From the NCBI RefSeq assembly GCF_016862955.1, contig NZ_BONY01000022.1, forward strand, positions 62,001 through 126,000: a stretch of 64,000 nucleotides of DNA. Reading direction: 5' to 3'. The DNA is from Rhizocola hellebori (GTDB lineage Bacteria > Actinomycetota > Actinomycetes > Mycobacteriales > Micromonosporaceae). The translations under genes were made by a program, and so were the position numbers. The notes below the pieces were generated by a model, which worked only from the letters and a program-made list of their open reading frames with translations, searched no databases and had not been told where the DNA came from. How positions within the stretch are numbered: the first letter of the stretch is position 1; every line of letters begins with the position of its first letter. This document shows, piece after piece, positions 42,912-50,867 of the stretch.

Positions 42912-43925
42912 TCAGCTGCAGTAGTTCGCGTTGGCCCCACCGACGCTGTAGGCGCTCGCGGAACCGAGCAGCCCGATCGCGTTGCCGGCGAGGTTCACCG
43001 GGACCTGGATCGGCGCGTGAGCCTGGATGCCGTTGGCGATACCCGCGTTGCCGAAGCTGGACATGTCGACGTCACCGCAGCGGTCGCCCTGCCATCCCGC
43101 GCCGCGCTCACCACCGGTGAGCAGGCCGGTGACCGGAGAAAGCAGGTTGGCCAGCAGGCCACCTTCGGTCTTCCTGCCCTGCTTGCCCGGCTTGGCCACG
43201 GCATTCTTAATCTTGCTCGGCGAGGCCTTGACCGCCGTCGGCTTGCCCGCGGCGGGCTTGGCCATCGGCTTGGCGGTGGTGGTCTTGACCGTGGTCTTCA
43301 CCGTGGTCGTCTTGGCCGCGGTCGGCGTCGCCGCGACCGGGGCGGTGGCCCGCGACGGGTTCACCCCCGGCTGACCGTTGGGCCAAAGCTGCTGCTGCTG
43401 GCCACGCTGGGGCGAAAACAGATTGGCATTCGCGCCACTGTTCACACATGAGGCGGTGGCGCTGCCAAGGATGCCGATCGCGTTGCCACAGACGTTGATC
43501 GGGGCCTGGATCGGGGCGTCAATCTGAATGCCGTTCAGGGCGCCAACGTTGAGCGCTGTTTGCATGTCGGTGTCGCCACCCCCACCGCCACCACCGAAGT
43601 GAAACGGCCTCGGCTGCGACGGGTGCATCGGCTGCGACGGGTGGCGGTAACCCTGCTGCGGCGGGAAATACATCGGATAAGGCAACTGGCCACTGGCAAA
43701 GTTGGCGTCCGCGCCACCCACGCAGTAGGCGCTGGCACTCCCGAGCAGCCCGATGGCATTGCCGCAGAGGTTGACCGGGGCCTGAATGGGCAGGTTCGCC
43801 TGAATGCCGTTGGCGACGCCGATGTTCAGGTTGCTGGACATATCGGTTTCCACAGCGTGAGCCGGGCTACCGGCCAGCAGCAGCCCGGCCGAGACAATGC
43901 CAAGGGTGGGAATGGTTTTACGCAT
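42912..43925 (-). CDS. Three-domain chaplin-like surface protein
   Basis: About 337 residues with a signal peptide (TLGIVSAGLLLAGSPAHAVET, cleavage near AHA-V). Three chaplin-type domains follow: residues about 27-70 (GVANGIQANLPIQAPVNLCGNAIGLLG... AYCVGG), 115-160 (GIQIDAPIQAPINVCGNAIGILGSATASC) and about 290-335 (GIQAHAPIQVPVNLAGNAIGLLGS). A Gly/His/Pro/Gln-rich spacer and a long Lys/Thr/Pro/Ala-rich linker separate them. The third domain lacks both conserved cysteines but ends in NYCS. Chaplins are amyloid-forming, hydrophobic coat proteins of aerial hyphae. No sortase sorting signal is seen. ATG 43925 is chosen for its signal peptide. Confidence 0.9.
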   Translation of the reverse strand: MRKTIPTLGIVSAGLLLAGSPAHAVETDMSSNLNIGVANGIQANLPIQAPVNLCGNAIGLLGSASAYCVGGADANFASGQLPYPMYFPPQQGYRHPSQPMHPSQPRPFHFGGGGGGGDTDMQTALNVGALNGIQIDAPIQAPINVCGNAIGILGSATASCVNSGANANLFSPQRGQQQQLWPNGQPGVNPSRATAPVAATPTAAKTTTVKTTVKTTTAKPMAKPAAGKPTAVKASPSKIKNAVAKPGKQGRKTEGGLLANLLSPVTGLLTGGERGAGWQGDRCGDVDMSSFGNAGIANGIQAHAPIQVPVNLAGNAIGLLGSASAYSVGGANANYCS

Positions 43926-43996
43926 TATTACTTGCCCCGTGCCTTTCGATGAAAGTTGAAGTCGCCGAACCCTCAACGATCAGGAAAGGCCTAAGG

Positions 43997-45328
43997 TCAC
44001 CGCATGCGCGAAACGAGCGCCGTATCGTATTCGCCGGAAAGAAACTCTTCATTGGACAGCAGCTCGGCGAAGAAGGGCAGATTGTGCTTCGGCCCGGCGA
44101 TCTGGAAGGCGGCGACGGCGGCCTGCGCGCGCTGCAACGCCTCTTCCCGGCTGACGCCAAAGACAATCAGCTTCGCCATCAGCGAGTCATAGTTGGGCGT
44201 CACCACATTGCCGGCGGTGTAGCCCGAATCGACTCGCACTCCGTCCAGGCCGGTGGGCTCCACCCAAGTGTTGATGGGGCCGGGGCCGGGCAGGAAGCGC
44301 TTGGGGTCCTCGGCGTTGACTCGGAACTCGATGGCATGGCCGCTGCTCTCGGTGGGCACCTCGACCGGCAGCCCGGAGGCGACCCGGAACTGCGCTTCCA
44401 CGAGGTCGATGCCGAACACGGCCTCGGTGACCGGGTGCTCGACCTGAAGGCGCGTGTTCATCTCGAGGAAGAAGAATTCGCCGGTGGTCGGATCGAAGAG
44501 GCATTCCACCGTGCCTGCGTTGCGGTAGCCCACCGCTTCGCCCGCCCGGACGGCCGCCTCGAGCAGAGCCGCGCGCTGAGTCGCGGTGAGTGCCGGGGAA
44601 GGCGACTCCTCCACCAGTTTCTGGTTACGTCGCTGCACAGAACACTCGCGCTCGCCGAGGGCGACCACCCGGCCGTCGGCTAGGCCCAGGATCTGCACCT
44701 CGATGTGGCGCACCCGCGGGAAGTAGCGCTCGATGAGCACCGAGCCGTCGCCGAACATGCGCTCAGCGAAGCTGCGCACCCGCTCGTGCTGCTCGCGCAG
44801 CGCGACCTCGTCGGCGGCGACCGCCATGCCCATCCCGCCGCCACCCGCCGCGGCCTTGACCATCACCGGGTACCCGATCTCCTCGGCCGCCTCCAAGGCG
44901 CTCTCGATCGAGTGCGCGGGATCGGTCGTGCCGGGCGCGACCGGTACCCCGGCAGCCTGCATGAGATTGCGAGCGTTGATCTTGTCGCCCATCGCCGTGA
45001 TCGCCTCGGCGCTGGGACCGACCCAGACCAGACCGGCTTCCGTCACCGCTTCGGCAAAGCCGGCATTCTCGGAAAGGAAGCCATAGCCGGGGTGAATCGC
45101 CCGGGCGCCGGTCTTCTTGGCGGCGTCAAGGATCGCCTGGGTGTTGCGGTAGGACTCGGCCGGGTTGGCGGGCCCGATCAACACCGCCTCGTCGGCCTCA
45201 AGCACAAAGGGAAGCTCGGCGTCTGCCTCGGAGTAGACCGCGACCGCCCGGATGCCCAGGCGCTTCGCGGTGCGGATGATCCTGCGGGCTATTTCCCCAC
45301 GGTTAGCCACCAGCACCGACTCGATCAT
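43997..45328 (-). CDS. Biotin carboxylase subunit of an acyl-CoA carboxylase (no BCCP domain)
   Basis: A 443-residue ATP-grasp biotin carboxylase. ESVLVANRGEIARRII, HPGYGFLSENAGFAEA, VMVKAAAGGGGMGMAVA (glycine-rich ATP loop), LGERECSVQRRNQKLVEESPSP and FFFLEMNTRLQVEHPVTEAVFGIDLVEAQ are all family signatures. Length matches bacterial AccC. The protein stops after NEEFLSGEYDTALVSRMR, so the biotin-carrier domain fused to most actinobacterial alpha subunits is absent, and no BCCP gene is in the window. It lies downstream of a TetR gene and upstream of the chaplin gene. Confidence 0.93.
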   Translation of the reverse strand: MIESVLVANRGEIARRIIRTAKRLGIRAVAVYSEADAELPFVLEADEAVLIGPANPAESYRNTQAILDAAKKTGARAIHPGYGFLSENAGFAEAVTEAGLVWVGPSAEAITAMGDKINARNLMQAAGVPVAPGTTDPAHSIESALEAAEEIGYPVMVKAAAGGGGMGMAVAADEVALREQHERVRSFAERMFGDGSVLIERYFPRVRHIEVQILGLADGRVVALGERECSVQRRNQKLVEESPSPALTATQRAALLEAAVRAGEAVGYRNAGTVECLFDPTTGEFFFLEMNTRLQVEHPVTEAVFGIDLVEAQFRVASGLPVEVPTESSGHAIEFRVNAEDPKRFLPGPGPINTWVEPTGLDGVRVDSGYTAGNVVTPNYDSLMAKLIVFGVSREEALQRAQAAVAAFQIAGPKHNLPFFAELLSNEEFLSGEYDTALVSRMR

Positions 45329-45440
45329 GGGTTCCTCCCGAATTTTGCCAACGACCTGCCGAAGGTTAATGGGAGGTACTCGACCCCAACTAGGCTCGCT
45401 TTGTCAAATACCTGCAGTTTTCTTTGTAGGAATTATGCAG

Positions 45441-45450
45441 TGAGCGCTCA
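45441..45450. promoter_or_regulatory. Palindrome between the TetR gene end and biotin carboxylase
   Basis: TGAGCGCTCA is a 10-bp palindrome overlapping the TetR stop codon (45448-45450), 110 bp upstream of the biotin carboxylase start. It differs in sequence from the elements at 39981 and 42888. Confidence 0.35.
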
Positions 45451-46020
45451 GCCGAGGAGGGCTGAAAGGGTGGCGTGGCGCAACAGCTTGGCTCGCTGCG
45501 TGCGCTCCACCTCGCCACCGAGGAACGGCGTCGAGTTCATCAGGCCGAACGCGGCGTGAGCCAGCACCCGCGCCTCGGCCGCGCTCAGCTCGCTGCGCAC
45601 GACGGTCAGCACCTGAACCCACTCTTCCACGTATCTACGCTGCAGCCGGCGGATCTCGCGGCGCGGCTCCTCCGGAAGACGATCAAGCTCGTGCAGGTGC
45701 AACGCGATCACTGCCGGGTTGGCCAGGGCGAAGTCGACATGGAAGTCGACCAGCTCGGCGAGCGCCTTGCGGCTGTCCCCGTCACATGCCTCCACTCGGG
45801 CCTTGCCACCGTTGAGCAGACCCTCGCTGACCGGCTTCAGCGCGGCCGCGAGCATCGCCTCTTTGCCGGCGAAGTGGTGGTAGAGAGCCGGTCCAGTAAC
45901 ACCGGCGGCGGTGCCGATGTCATCCATGGACACGCCGTGGTACCCACGCGAGGCAAAGAGACCGACAGCGATCTCTAAGATCTCCTCGCGGCGCGACCTG
46001 CGCTTTGCTGTAACCGTCAC
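45448..46020 (-). CDS. TetR family regulator, probable acyl-CoA regulon
   Basis: A 190-residue protein with a TetR helix-turn-helix (residues about 10-55, REEILEIAVGLFASRGYHGVSMDDIGTAAGVTGPALYHHFAGKEAML) and a helical ligand domain. GTG start at 46020. It lies upstream of biotin carboxylase on the same strand. Its placement suggests control of the acyl-CoA carboxylase and HMG-CoA lyase genes, which carry matching palindromes; a palindrome ACTCGCGAGT lies just upstream at 46033-46042. Acyl-CoA or fatty-acid ligands are common for such regulators, but the ligand here is unknown. Confidence 0.88.
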   Translation of the reverse strand: MTVTAKRRSRREEILEIAVGLFASRGYHGVSMDDIGTAAGVTGPALYHHFAGKEAMLAAALKPVSEGLLNGGKARVEACDGDSRKALAELVDFHVDFALANPAVIALHLHELDRLPEEPRREIRRLQRRYVEEWVQVLTVVRSELSAAEARVLAHAAFGLMNSTPFLGGEVERTQRAKLLRHATLSALLG

Positions 46021-46032
46021 GCGTGAAACCTT

Positions 46033-46042
46033 ACTCGCGAGT
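46033..46042. promoter_or_regulatory. Palindrome upstream of the TetR gene
   Basis: ACTCGCGAGT is perfectly symmetric, 12 bp before the GTG start of the TetR gene and 1 bp past the TPR gene stop. It may be the autoregulatory site. Confidence 0.35.
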
Positions 46043-46043
46043 T

Positions 46044-48839
46044 TTAATCGAGTTCGAAGCCGAACTGCTCGGCCAGCTGGCGGGCCTCGTCGACCCGCTC
46101 CAGCTGAAGCAGCGCATGGGCGAGGGCGTAGGCGGCCCTGGGCAGGGCACCTGCGTCCCGGGGCAGGCCACCGACCACACCCCGCAACACCTTCTCCGCA
46201 TCCTCCGGCTGACCAAGCGTGAGCATGATCTCGCCCATCGTCAGGTCGGCGAGAAATGCTTCACCAAACGCTTCGAGCGAACGGAACTGGTGCGGAACCG
46301 TTCTCACCCGGCCGAGGGCGGCATCGGGCTCGCCCGAACCGGCGAGCACCCGCGCGCCGTCCAGGGCCAGCCAGGCCAGCTCGTACCGGGCATGCGGATC
46401 AGCGGTGTCCTCGATCTGCGCGGCGGCATCGTCTGCCGTGGCCAGAACCTCTTGCGCCGCTTGAGGTCCCAGCCCGAACATGGAGGCGACCGCCTGCCGG
46501 CGAAGCGCGCGAAGCCGATCCAGTGGGGCTCCGGCCACGCCGTAGGCGGCAGCGGCCGACTCGAAGCGCTGCGCCGCAGCCGAATCCTTGTCGAGGTCGA
46601 AGAGCAGGTCGCCCGCCTGTTCCAGCACGCCCGCCCGATGTGCGGCATTGTCGAAGCCGTTGAGGTTTTGCGCCAGCTGATCGAGATGGGCCAGCGCTTG
46701 CTGGGGCTCGTCGAGTCGCTGATAGACCGCCGCGAGCAGGTGCCGCACCTGATCGGCGAGCGCCTGGTTCACCGCGCGATCGGCGCCATAGAGCGCCTCC
46801 TCGGCGACCTCGGCCGCGTCGTTGGCCCGATCAGCGTTGAAAAGCGCGACCGCCAACTGGAAACGCGCATAGTCGGCCTCGTCCTGCTGACGTTCCGCCA
46901 CCAGCCGAGCCACCAGCGAAGCGAGATCATCGATCGCCTCCGCCGCCCGCCCAGTGCCCGCGAGCAGCATTCCGCGCCGCTCCTTGACCTCCCGGACCAG
47001 ATCCGACGGCAGGTCGTCATGCGCGAGGGCCCGCTCATAGGCCTGCACCGCCGACTGCGCATCCTCCAGCAACAGGTGGTTCTGCCCGAGAATGAACTCG
47101 CCGAGCCCGATCAGCTCGGGCTCATCTGCTTCCCGCGCCCCCGCGATGAGTTGCTCCGCTGTCTCCAGCGCGGCATTTACCTGACCCGCCGCACCCAGCG
47201 CCTGCGCCTTAATCATCAGCGCCTGCAGCTTGACCCGCGGACCGGGATCCTCCTCGGGGACCTCGTTGAGCCTGTCCAGGGTGCTGACCGCTTCCACCGG
47301 ATCACCGGCGTGCAGCAGCGCCACGCCAAGGCGGCGCAACGCCCCGGCCTTGTCCTTGGCCGAACCGTGCACCAGCAGAAACTCCGTCGTCTCCCGCACA
47401 TCGACCAGGCCTCGTTCGGCTTCACCATGGCGGCACAGGTGCAGGCCTATCCGCCCGCGCGTTCTCTGCTCGCGCACCTCATCGCCAGCGACCCCGTAAA
47501 GGTCGCGGGCCTCGCCCCAGATCCGGATCAGCTCCGCCGAGTCACCGTCATGCAGCCGCATGCCAGTCAGGTCGGCCAGCCGCGCGCGCTGCAGCGGGGT
47601 CAGCCCTTCAGCCTCCTGCCAGACCTCGACCCGTGCCCACAGCGCCTCGACCCGTGGGGAATCGTCGCGCCACAACGCTTCCTCGGACAGATCGAGGAGA
47701 AGGTCGAGATCGGCGTCGGCCGGAACATCGTCAAGCGTCACAGACATATTGGCTTTCTTTATGTGGGTACCAGGCGAAGCCGTCACAAGCTGAGCACTCA
47801 GACTCAGCGCGAGCTTTTCGCCCTCCGCCTCACCCGCCAAGCAGTCCGCGACTTTAGCACTCTGAAAAGTTGTTCCGTTTCGGGTGTCAAACCGTTCCGC
47901 CAGCGCGGTCGCGCGCGCGGTCAGCTCGGAACCCAATTTCGCGTCGCCATCGGCCAGCCGCAAAACCAGCGCCGCACACGCGCAGAACCACATCTCGGCA
48001 TAGGGCGAGGGTGCTCTGTCCAACCACGACAGATGGCGGCGCAGCACTTCCAGCCCATGGTCGGCGTTGCCGCTGATCGCCAGGAACCTGAGATGGTCGC
48101 CGATCGCCATCAGGTTGGCCGGGTTGCCGCGCAATGCCCGGTATGCCGCGTGATGCGCCGAACGGGCCTCGCTGAGCCGTCCCGTCCTCAGGTACGGCAA
48201 CAGAAGCTGGGTCAGAATCGCCTGCGGCTGCTCGGCACAGGTCAGCCTGCCCGCCAAGACCGGTGCGGTGAGCGCGATCGCCTCCTCGTATGAGCCCAGC
48301 TCGGTGAGGTGCCAGGCCTGATCGGTCGGGTCGCAGCCCTCGCAGTCGGAGTTCGGATCGCGCGGCGCACTCTGCCAGCGCTCGTAATATTCGTCACGCG
48401 TCGCGGCATCGCCGACGTGCATCGCCACCATCCAGCGATGCTTGTGCACGGCCTGCAAGCTGTGCCCGCCAGCCTGGAACCGGCGCTGCATATCGTCGAG
48501 CACGGCATAGGTGCGCGCCAACGGCACTTCAGGGAAATCGGTCAGCGAATTGACCATGTACTTGAAGTACCAGAGCAGCAGATGCTCGTGATGCCCGAAG
48601 CGCCCCGGATCGCGGTCGTGCTGCGCCAGGCACCACGAGAAGGTCACGAAACCCTTGGCCGGCTCGCCGCCATGTTGATAGGCGTTGGTCGCCGCCATCC
48701 TCGCATCGAAGCGCAGCTCGTCATCGCCAAGCAGATCGGCCTGCGTGATCGCCTCCTCAGCCAACGCGATCTGACCCGGCCCAAACGGGGCCTCCCAGGT
48801 CTGCCGGATCAGCAGTTCAACTTTTTGAGGCGTGCTCAT
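46044..48839 (-). CDS. Large TPR-repeat protein coupled to an Hsp90 homologue
   Basis: A 931-residue soluble protein made of helical repeats with TPR-like spacing (for example AALETAEQLIAGAREADEPELIGLGEFILGQ-type pairs; ALAHLDQLAQNL; AIDDLASLVARLVAERQQDEADYARFQLAVALFNADRANDAAEVAEEALYG). No signal peptide, helix-turn-helix or enzymatic domain is visible. A short Cys-rich motif SDCEGCDP lies near residue 165. Its start overlaps the stop of the Hsp90-like gene by 4 bp, so it is translated right after it. It resembles a co-chaperone or scaffold for that Hsp90, which is inference. Confidence 0.8.
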   Translation of the reverse strand: MSTPQKVELLIRQTWEAPFGPGQIALAEEAITQADLLGDDELRFDARMAATNAYQHGGEPAKGFVTFSWCLAQHDRDPGRFGHHEHLLLWYFKYMVNSLTDFPEVPLARTYAVLDDMQRRFQAGGHSLQAVHKHRWMVAMHVGDAATRDEYYERWQSAPRDPNSDCEGCDPTDQAWHLTELGSYEEAIALTAPVLAGRLTCAEQPQAILTQLLLPYLRTGRLSEARSAHHAAYRALRGNPANLMAIGDHLRFLAISGNADHGLEVLRRHLSWLDRAPSPYAEMWFCACAALVLRLADGDAKLGSELTARATALAERFDTRNGTTFQSAKVADCLAGEAEGEKLALSLSAQLVTASPGTHIKKANMSVTLDDVPADADLDLLLDLSEEALWRDDSPRVEALWARVEVWQEAEGLTPLQRARLADLTGMRLHDGDSAELIRIWGEARDLYGVAGDEVREQRTRGRIGLHLCRHGEAERGLVDVRETTEFLLVHGSAKDKAGALRRLGVALLHAGDPVEAVSTLDRLNEVPEEDPGPRVKLQALMIKAQALGAAGQVNAALETAEQLIAGAREADEPELIGLGEFILGQNHLLLEDAQSAVQAYERALAHDDLPSDLVREVKERRGMLLAGTGRAAEAIDDLASLVARLVAERQQDEADYARFQLAVALFNADRANDAAEVAEEALYGADRAVNQALADQVRHLLAAVYQRLDEPQQALAHLDQLAQNLNGFDNAAHRAGVLEQAGDLLFDLDKDSAAAQRFESAAAAYGVAGAPLDRLRALRRQAVASMFGLGPQAAQEVLATADDAAAQIEDTADPHARYELAWLALDGARVLAGSGEPDAALGRVRTVPHQFRSLEAFGEAFLADLTMGEIMLTLGQPEDAEKVLRGVVGGLPRDAGALPRAAYALAHALLQLERVDEARQLAEQFGFELD

Positions 48840-50584
48840 GAGGAATCTCCAGCTACCGCGCGGTCGAGCAGACCCAGGAAGGATCTGTTGAGCAGGGCCG
48901 TGTCGGCTGGGCGCAGCGGGTGGTGCCCCAGCAACAGCGCCTGGCCGTAAAGCCCTTCCACCGCAAGCTCGATCAGCCTCTCATCGGAAAGCGACGCTAT
49001 CCGGCGCACAAGCGGGTTGCGGTGATTGAAGACCAGTTGCGGGCGCTCGAGGGTGGTGCTCGACTCGAACGCCGCCAGCACCCCGGCCCACTCCTCGTCG
49101 GCAAGCTCGCGCGTCTCGCGCAGGTGCCGCTGGAACGTGGCATCGCGATCGACCAGGTAGAGCGCGGGCAGCGTCACCGGATCGAAGCCCCGCAACACCA
49201 CCTCGCAGCCAAGCCGGTCGAGCGCTCGCTGAGCCGCCGCCGCGAACGGCTGCATCGCTTGCGAATCAGCCTTCTCCAGCAGGTGAAAACGGGTAGTGAT
49301 GTCGCTGGGATCCATCCGGTCGACCAGGTAGGCGGGATCCAGCGAGGGCATCCGCTCGATCAGCTCGGAGTCATAGGTGTAGCCGCCGTTGACCACCGCC
49401 AGGCGCTGCGCGGCCGCGACCGCGGCCAGCTGGCGGAACTCGTCGAGGGTGGCGCAATAACGGATCACCTCGTAGCGCTGCTGGAACTCGCTCAGCGTCA
49501 ACCGGCCCATGTTCGTCTCCATCGGCCACCAGTTGGCGACCAGGCGCAGCATCTCGTCATCGTGCAGCGCAAGGGATTTGACCCCGAGATGGTGGATGCT
49601 CAGGAACTCCAGAACCCGTGCTGGGCTCTGCCGCGACAGGTTCACCAGCCATCCGCGCAGCTGGCTGCCGAGCGCCTCTCGGGTCTGATCCAAAAGGCTG
49701 TCCTCATATAGGGCTTCCCGGCTCGCGGTTGGCCGCAGCTCGGTGCCGTCCACCACACAGCGGGCGAAGAACGCCCAATCGGGCAACAAACCTTCCGCGC
49801 CCTCGGCCAGCAGCATTCGCTTGAGGTAGACCCGATGCCCGGCCCGCGCGGAGGGGCTCGCCGCGACTGGCAACACGTAGGCCAGGCCCTTCAGGCCCGC
49901 CTCGGGGACGTCCAGCTCGATCACGTCGTAGGGGGTGAAGCCGAAAACCTCCTGGCAGTAGCGGACCCGTTCGCCACCCTCCTGCCACGGCAGCGGGCCG
50001 CCGGTGACCACGGTCTCGTCCACGCTCACCGTCACCGGCAGCAGCGACCCGAACAGGCGGGCCAGCTCGGTCACCCGCTGCGGGGCGAGCCAGGCTTCCT
50101 CGCCGCGGCGCGCATGCAGCGTGACCGTGGTGCCCTGCTCTTCGCGGTCCGGTCCGGCGCCTATCTCGTACCGGCCGTCGGAATAGCCCGTCCAATAGAC
50201 CGTCGGCGCATCGCCGTGCCGCGTGACCACCTGGATCTCGTCGGCCACCAGAAAGCAGGAGAGCAGGCCGATGCCGAACTGGCCTAGGAACTCGTGACGC
50301 CCGAAGCCGAAATCGTCGCGCTTGCTCGACCGGCCGATGGTGGCCAGCAACTCGTGGACCTGCTCCTCGGTCAGCCCGATGCCGCTGTCGCTGATGGTGA
50401 GCCGGGACTGCGCACACTCGATGTGCACCGTGGCCGGGGCGCTCTCCTCCAGCGCGCGCCGGGCCGTGATCGCATCGACGGCATTCTGCAGCAGCTCGCG
50501 GACGTAGACCCGCGGGCTCGCGTAGAGGTGGTGGCTAAGCAGGTCGACGACACCACGGAGATCGACCTGGAAGGAGTGGCCCAC
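48836..50584 (-). CDS. Hsp90-family ATPase (HtpG-like)
   Basis: A 582-residue protein starting VGHSFQVDLRGVVDLLSHHLYASPRVYVRELLQNAVDAI. The GHKL ATPase motifs are in order: E-L-x-x-N-A-x-D-A, DSGIGLT, GQFGIGLLSCF and GTTVTL, in the first 190 residues. The middle and C-terminal parts are divergent from canonical HtpG but keep an ASREALYED motif near the catalytic region. There is no C-terminal MEEVD. GTG 50584 is preferred because it gives the family N-terminus and touches a perfect palindrome; a longer reading to 50650 would add unrelated residues. Client proteins are unknown. Confidence 0.85.
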   Translation of the reverse strand: MGHSFQVDLRGVVDLLSHHLYASPRVYVRELLQNAVDAITARRALEESAPATVHIECAQSRLTISDSGIGLTEEQVHELLATIGRSSKRDDFGFGRHEFLGQFGIGLLSCFLVADEIQVVTRHGDAPTVYWTGYSDGRYEIGAGPDREEQGTTVTLHARRGEEAWLAPQRVTELARLFGSLLPVTVSVDETVVTGGPLPWQEGGERVRYCQEVFGFTPYDVIELDVPEAGLKGLAYVLPVAASPSARAGHRVYLKRMLLAEGAEGLLPDWAFFARCVVDGTELRPTASREALYEDSLLDQTREALGSQLRGWLVNLSRQSPARVLEFLSIHHLGVKSLALHDDEMLRLVANWWPMETNMGRLTLSEFQQRYEVIRYCATLDEFRQLAAVAAAQRLAVVNGGYTYDSELIERMPSLDPAYLVDRMDPSDITTRFHLLEKADSQAMQPFAAAAQRALDRLGCEVVLRGFDPVTLPALYLVDRDATFQRHLRETRELADEEWAGVLAAFESSTTLERPQLVFNHRNPLVRRIASLSDERLIELAVEGLYGQALLLGHHPLRPADTALLNRSFLGLLDRAVAGDSS

Positions 50585-50601
50585 GCGGGTACCGTACCCG
50601 C
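50585..50601. promoter_or_regulatory. Perfect 17-bp palindrome touching the Hsp90-like start codon
   Basis: GCGGGTACCGTACCCGC has perfect 8-bp arms around a central C and ends one base from the GTG start codon. There is no ribosome binding site between it and the start, so it may be an operator on a leaderless transcript, or a hairpin that blocks initiation. Confidence 0.55.
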
Positions 50602-50672
50602 AACATGCCCCGCAGGTGGACCCCCTGACCTTCACAGAATCCAGCTGCAACGCGATCTTTACAGCACGCCGC

Positions 50673-50867
50673 TCAGCCGAATGCCAAGAAACCCACCAGG
50701 GCGAGCAACAGAATGATCACTATGACCGTGGTGGTGCGATAGCGGCGGCGACGGGCGACCTTGCTGCGGACATCCCCGCTTCCGCGCGAGGTGATCGTGG
50801 ACTCGGCATCATCGGTGAAGTCACCGAACGCGCCGTGGATCAACTCGTCGTAATCCTCAGGCATCAT
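50673..50867 (-). CDS. Small membrane protein downstream of the sigma factor
   Basis: A 64-residue protein: an acidic N-terminal cytoplasmic part (MMPEDYDELIHGAFGDFTDDAE), a basic stretch VARRRRYR, and one C-terminal transmembrane helix (TTVIVIILLLALVGFLAF). Its start overlaps the sigma-factor stop by 11 bp. By position it is a candidate anti-sigma factor or membrane anchor, though it has no recognisable anti-sigma domain. Confidence 0.75.
   Translation of the reverse strand: MMPEDYDELIHGAFGDFTDDAESTITSRGSGDVRSKVARRRRYRTTTVIVIILLLALVGFLAFG

Noticed and set aside
46010..46030. GTCACGCGTGAAAC near the TetR start resembles parS
   Set aside because: It has a CGCG centre instead of CACGTG, so half-site spacing does not match the parS consensus.
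46023..48293. Very long plus-strand reading frame (over 750 codons) opposite the TPR gene
   Set aside because: It is antisense to a gene with clear TPR repeats and has the Arg/Gly/His-rich composition of a shadow frame in high-GC DNA; no domain or ribosome binding site.
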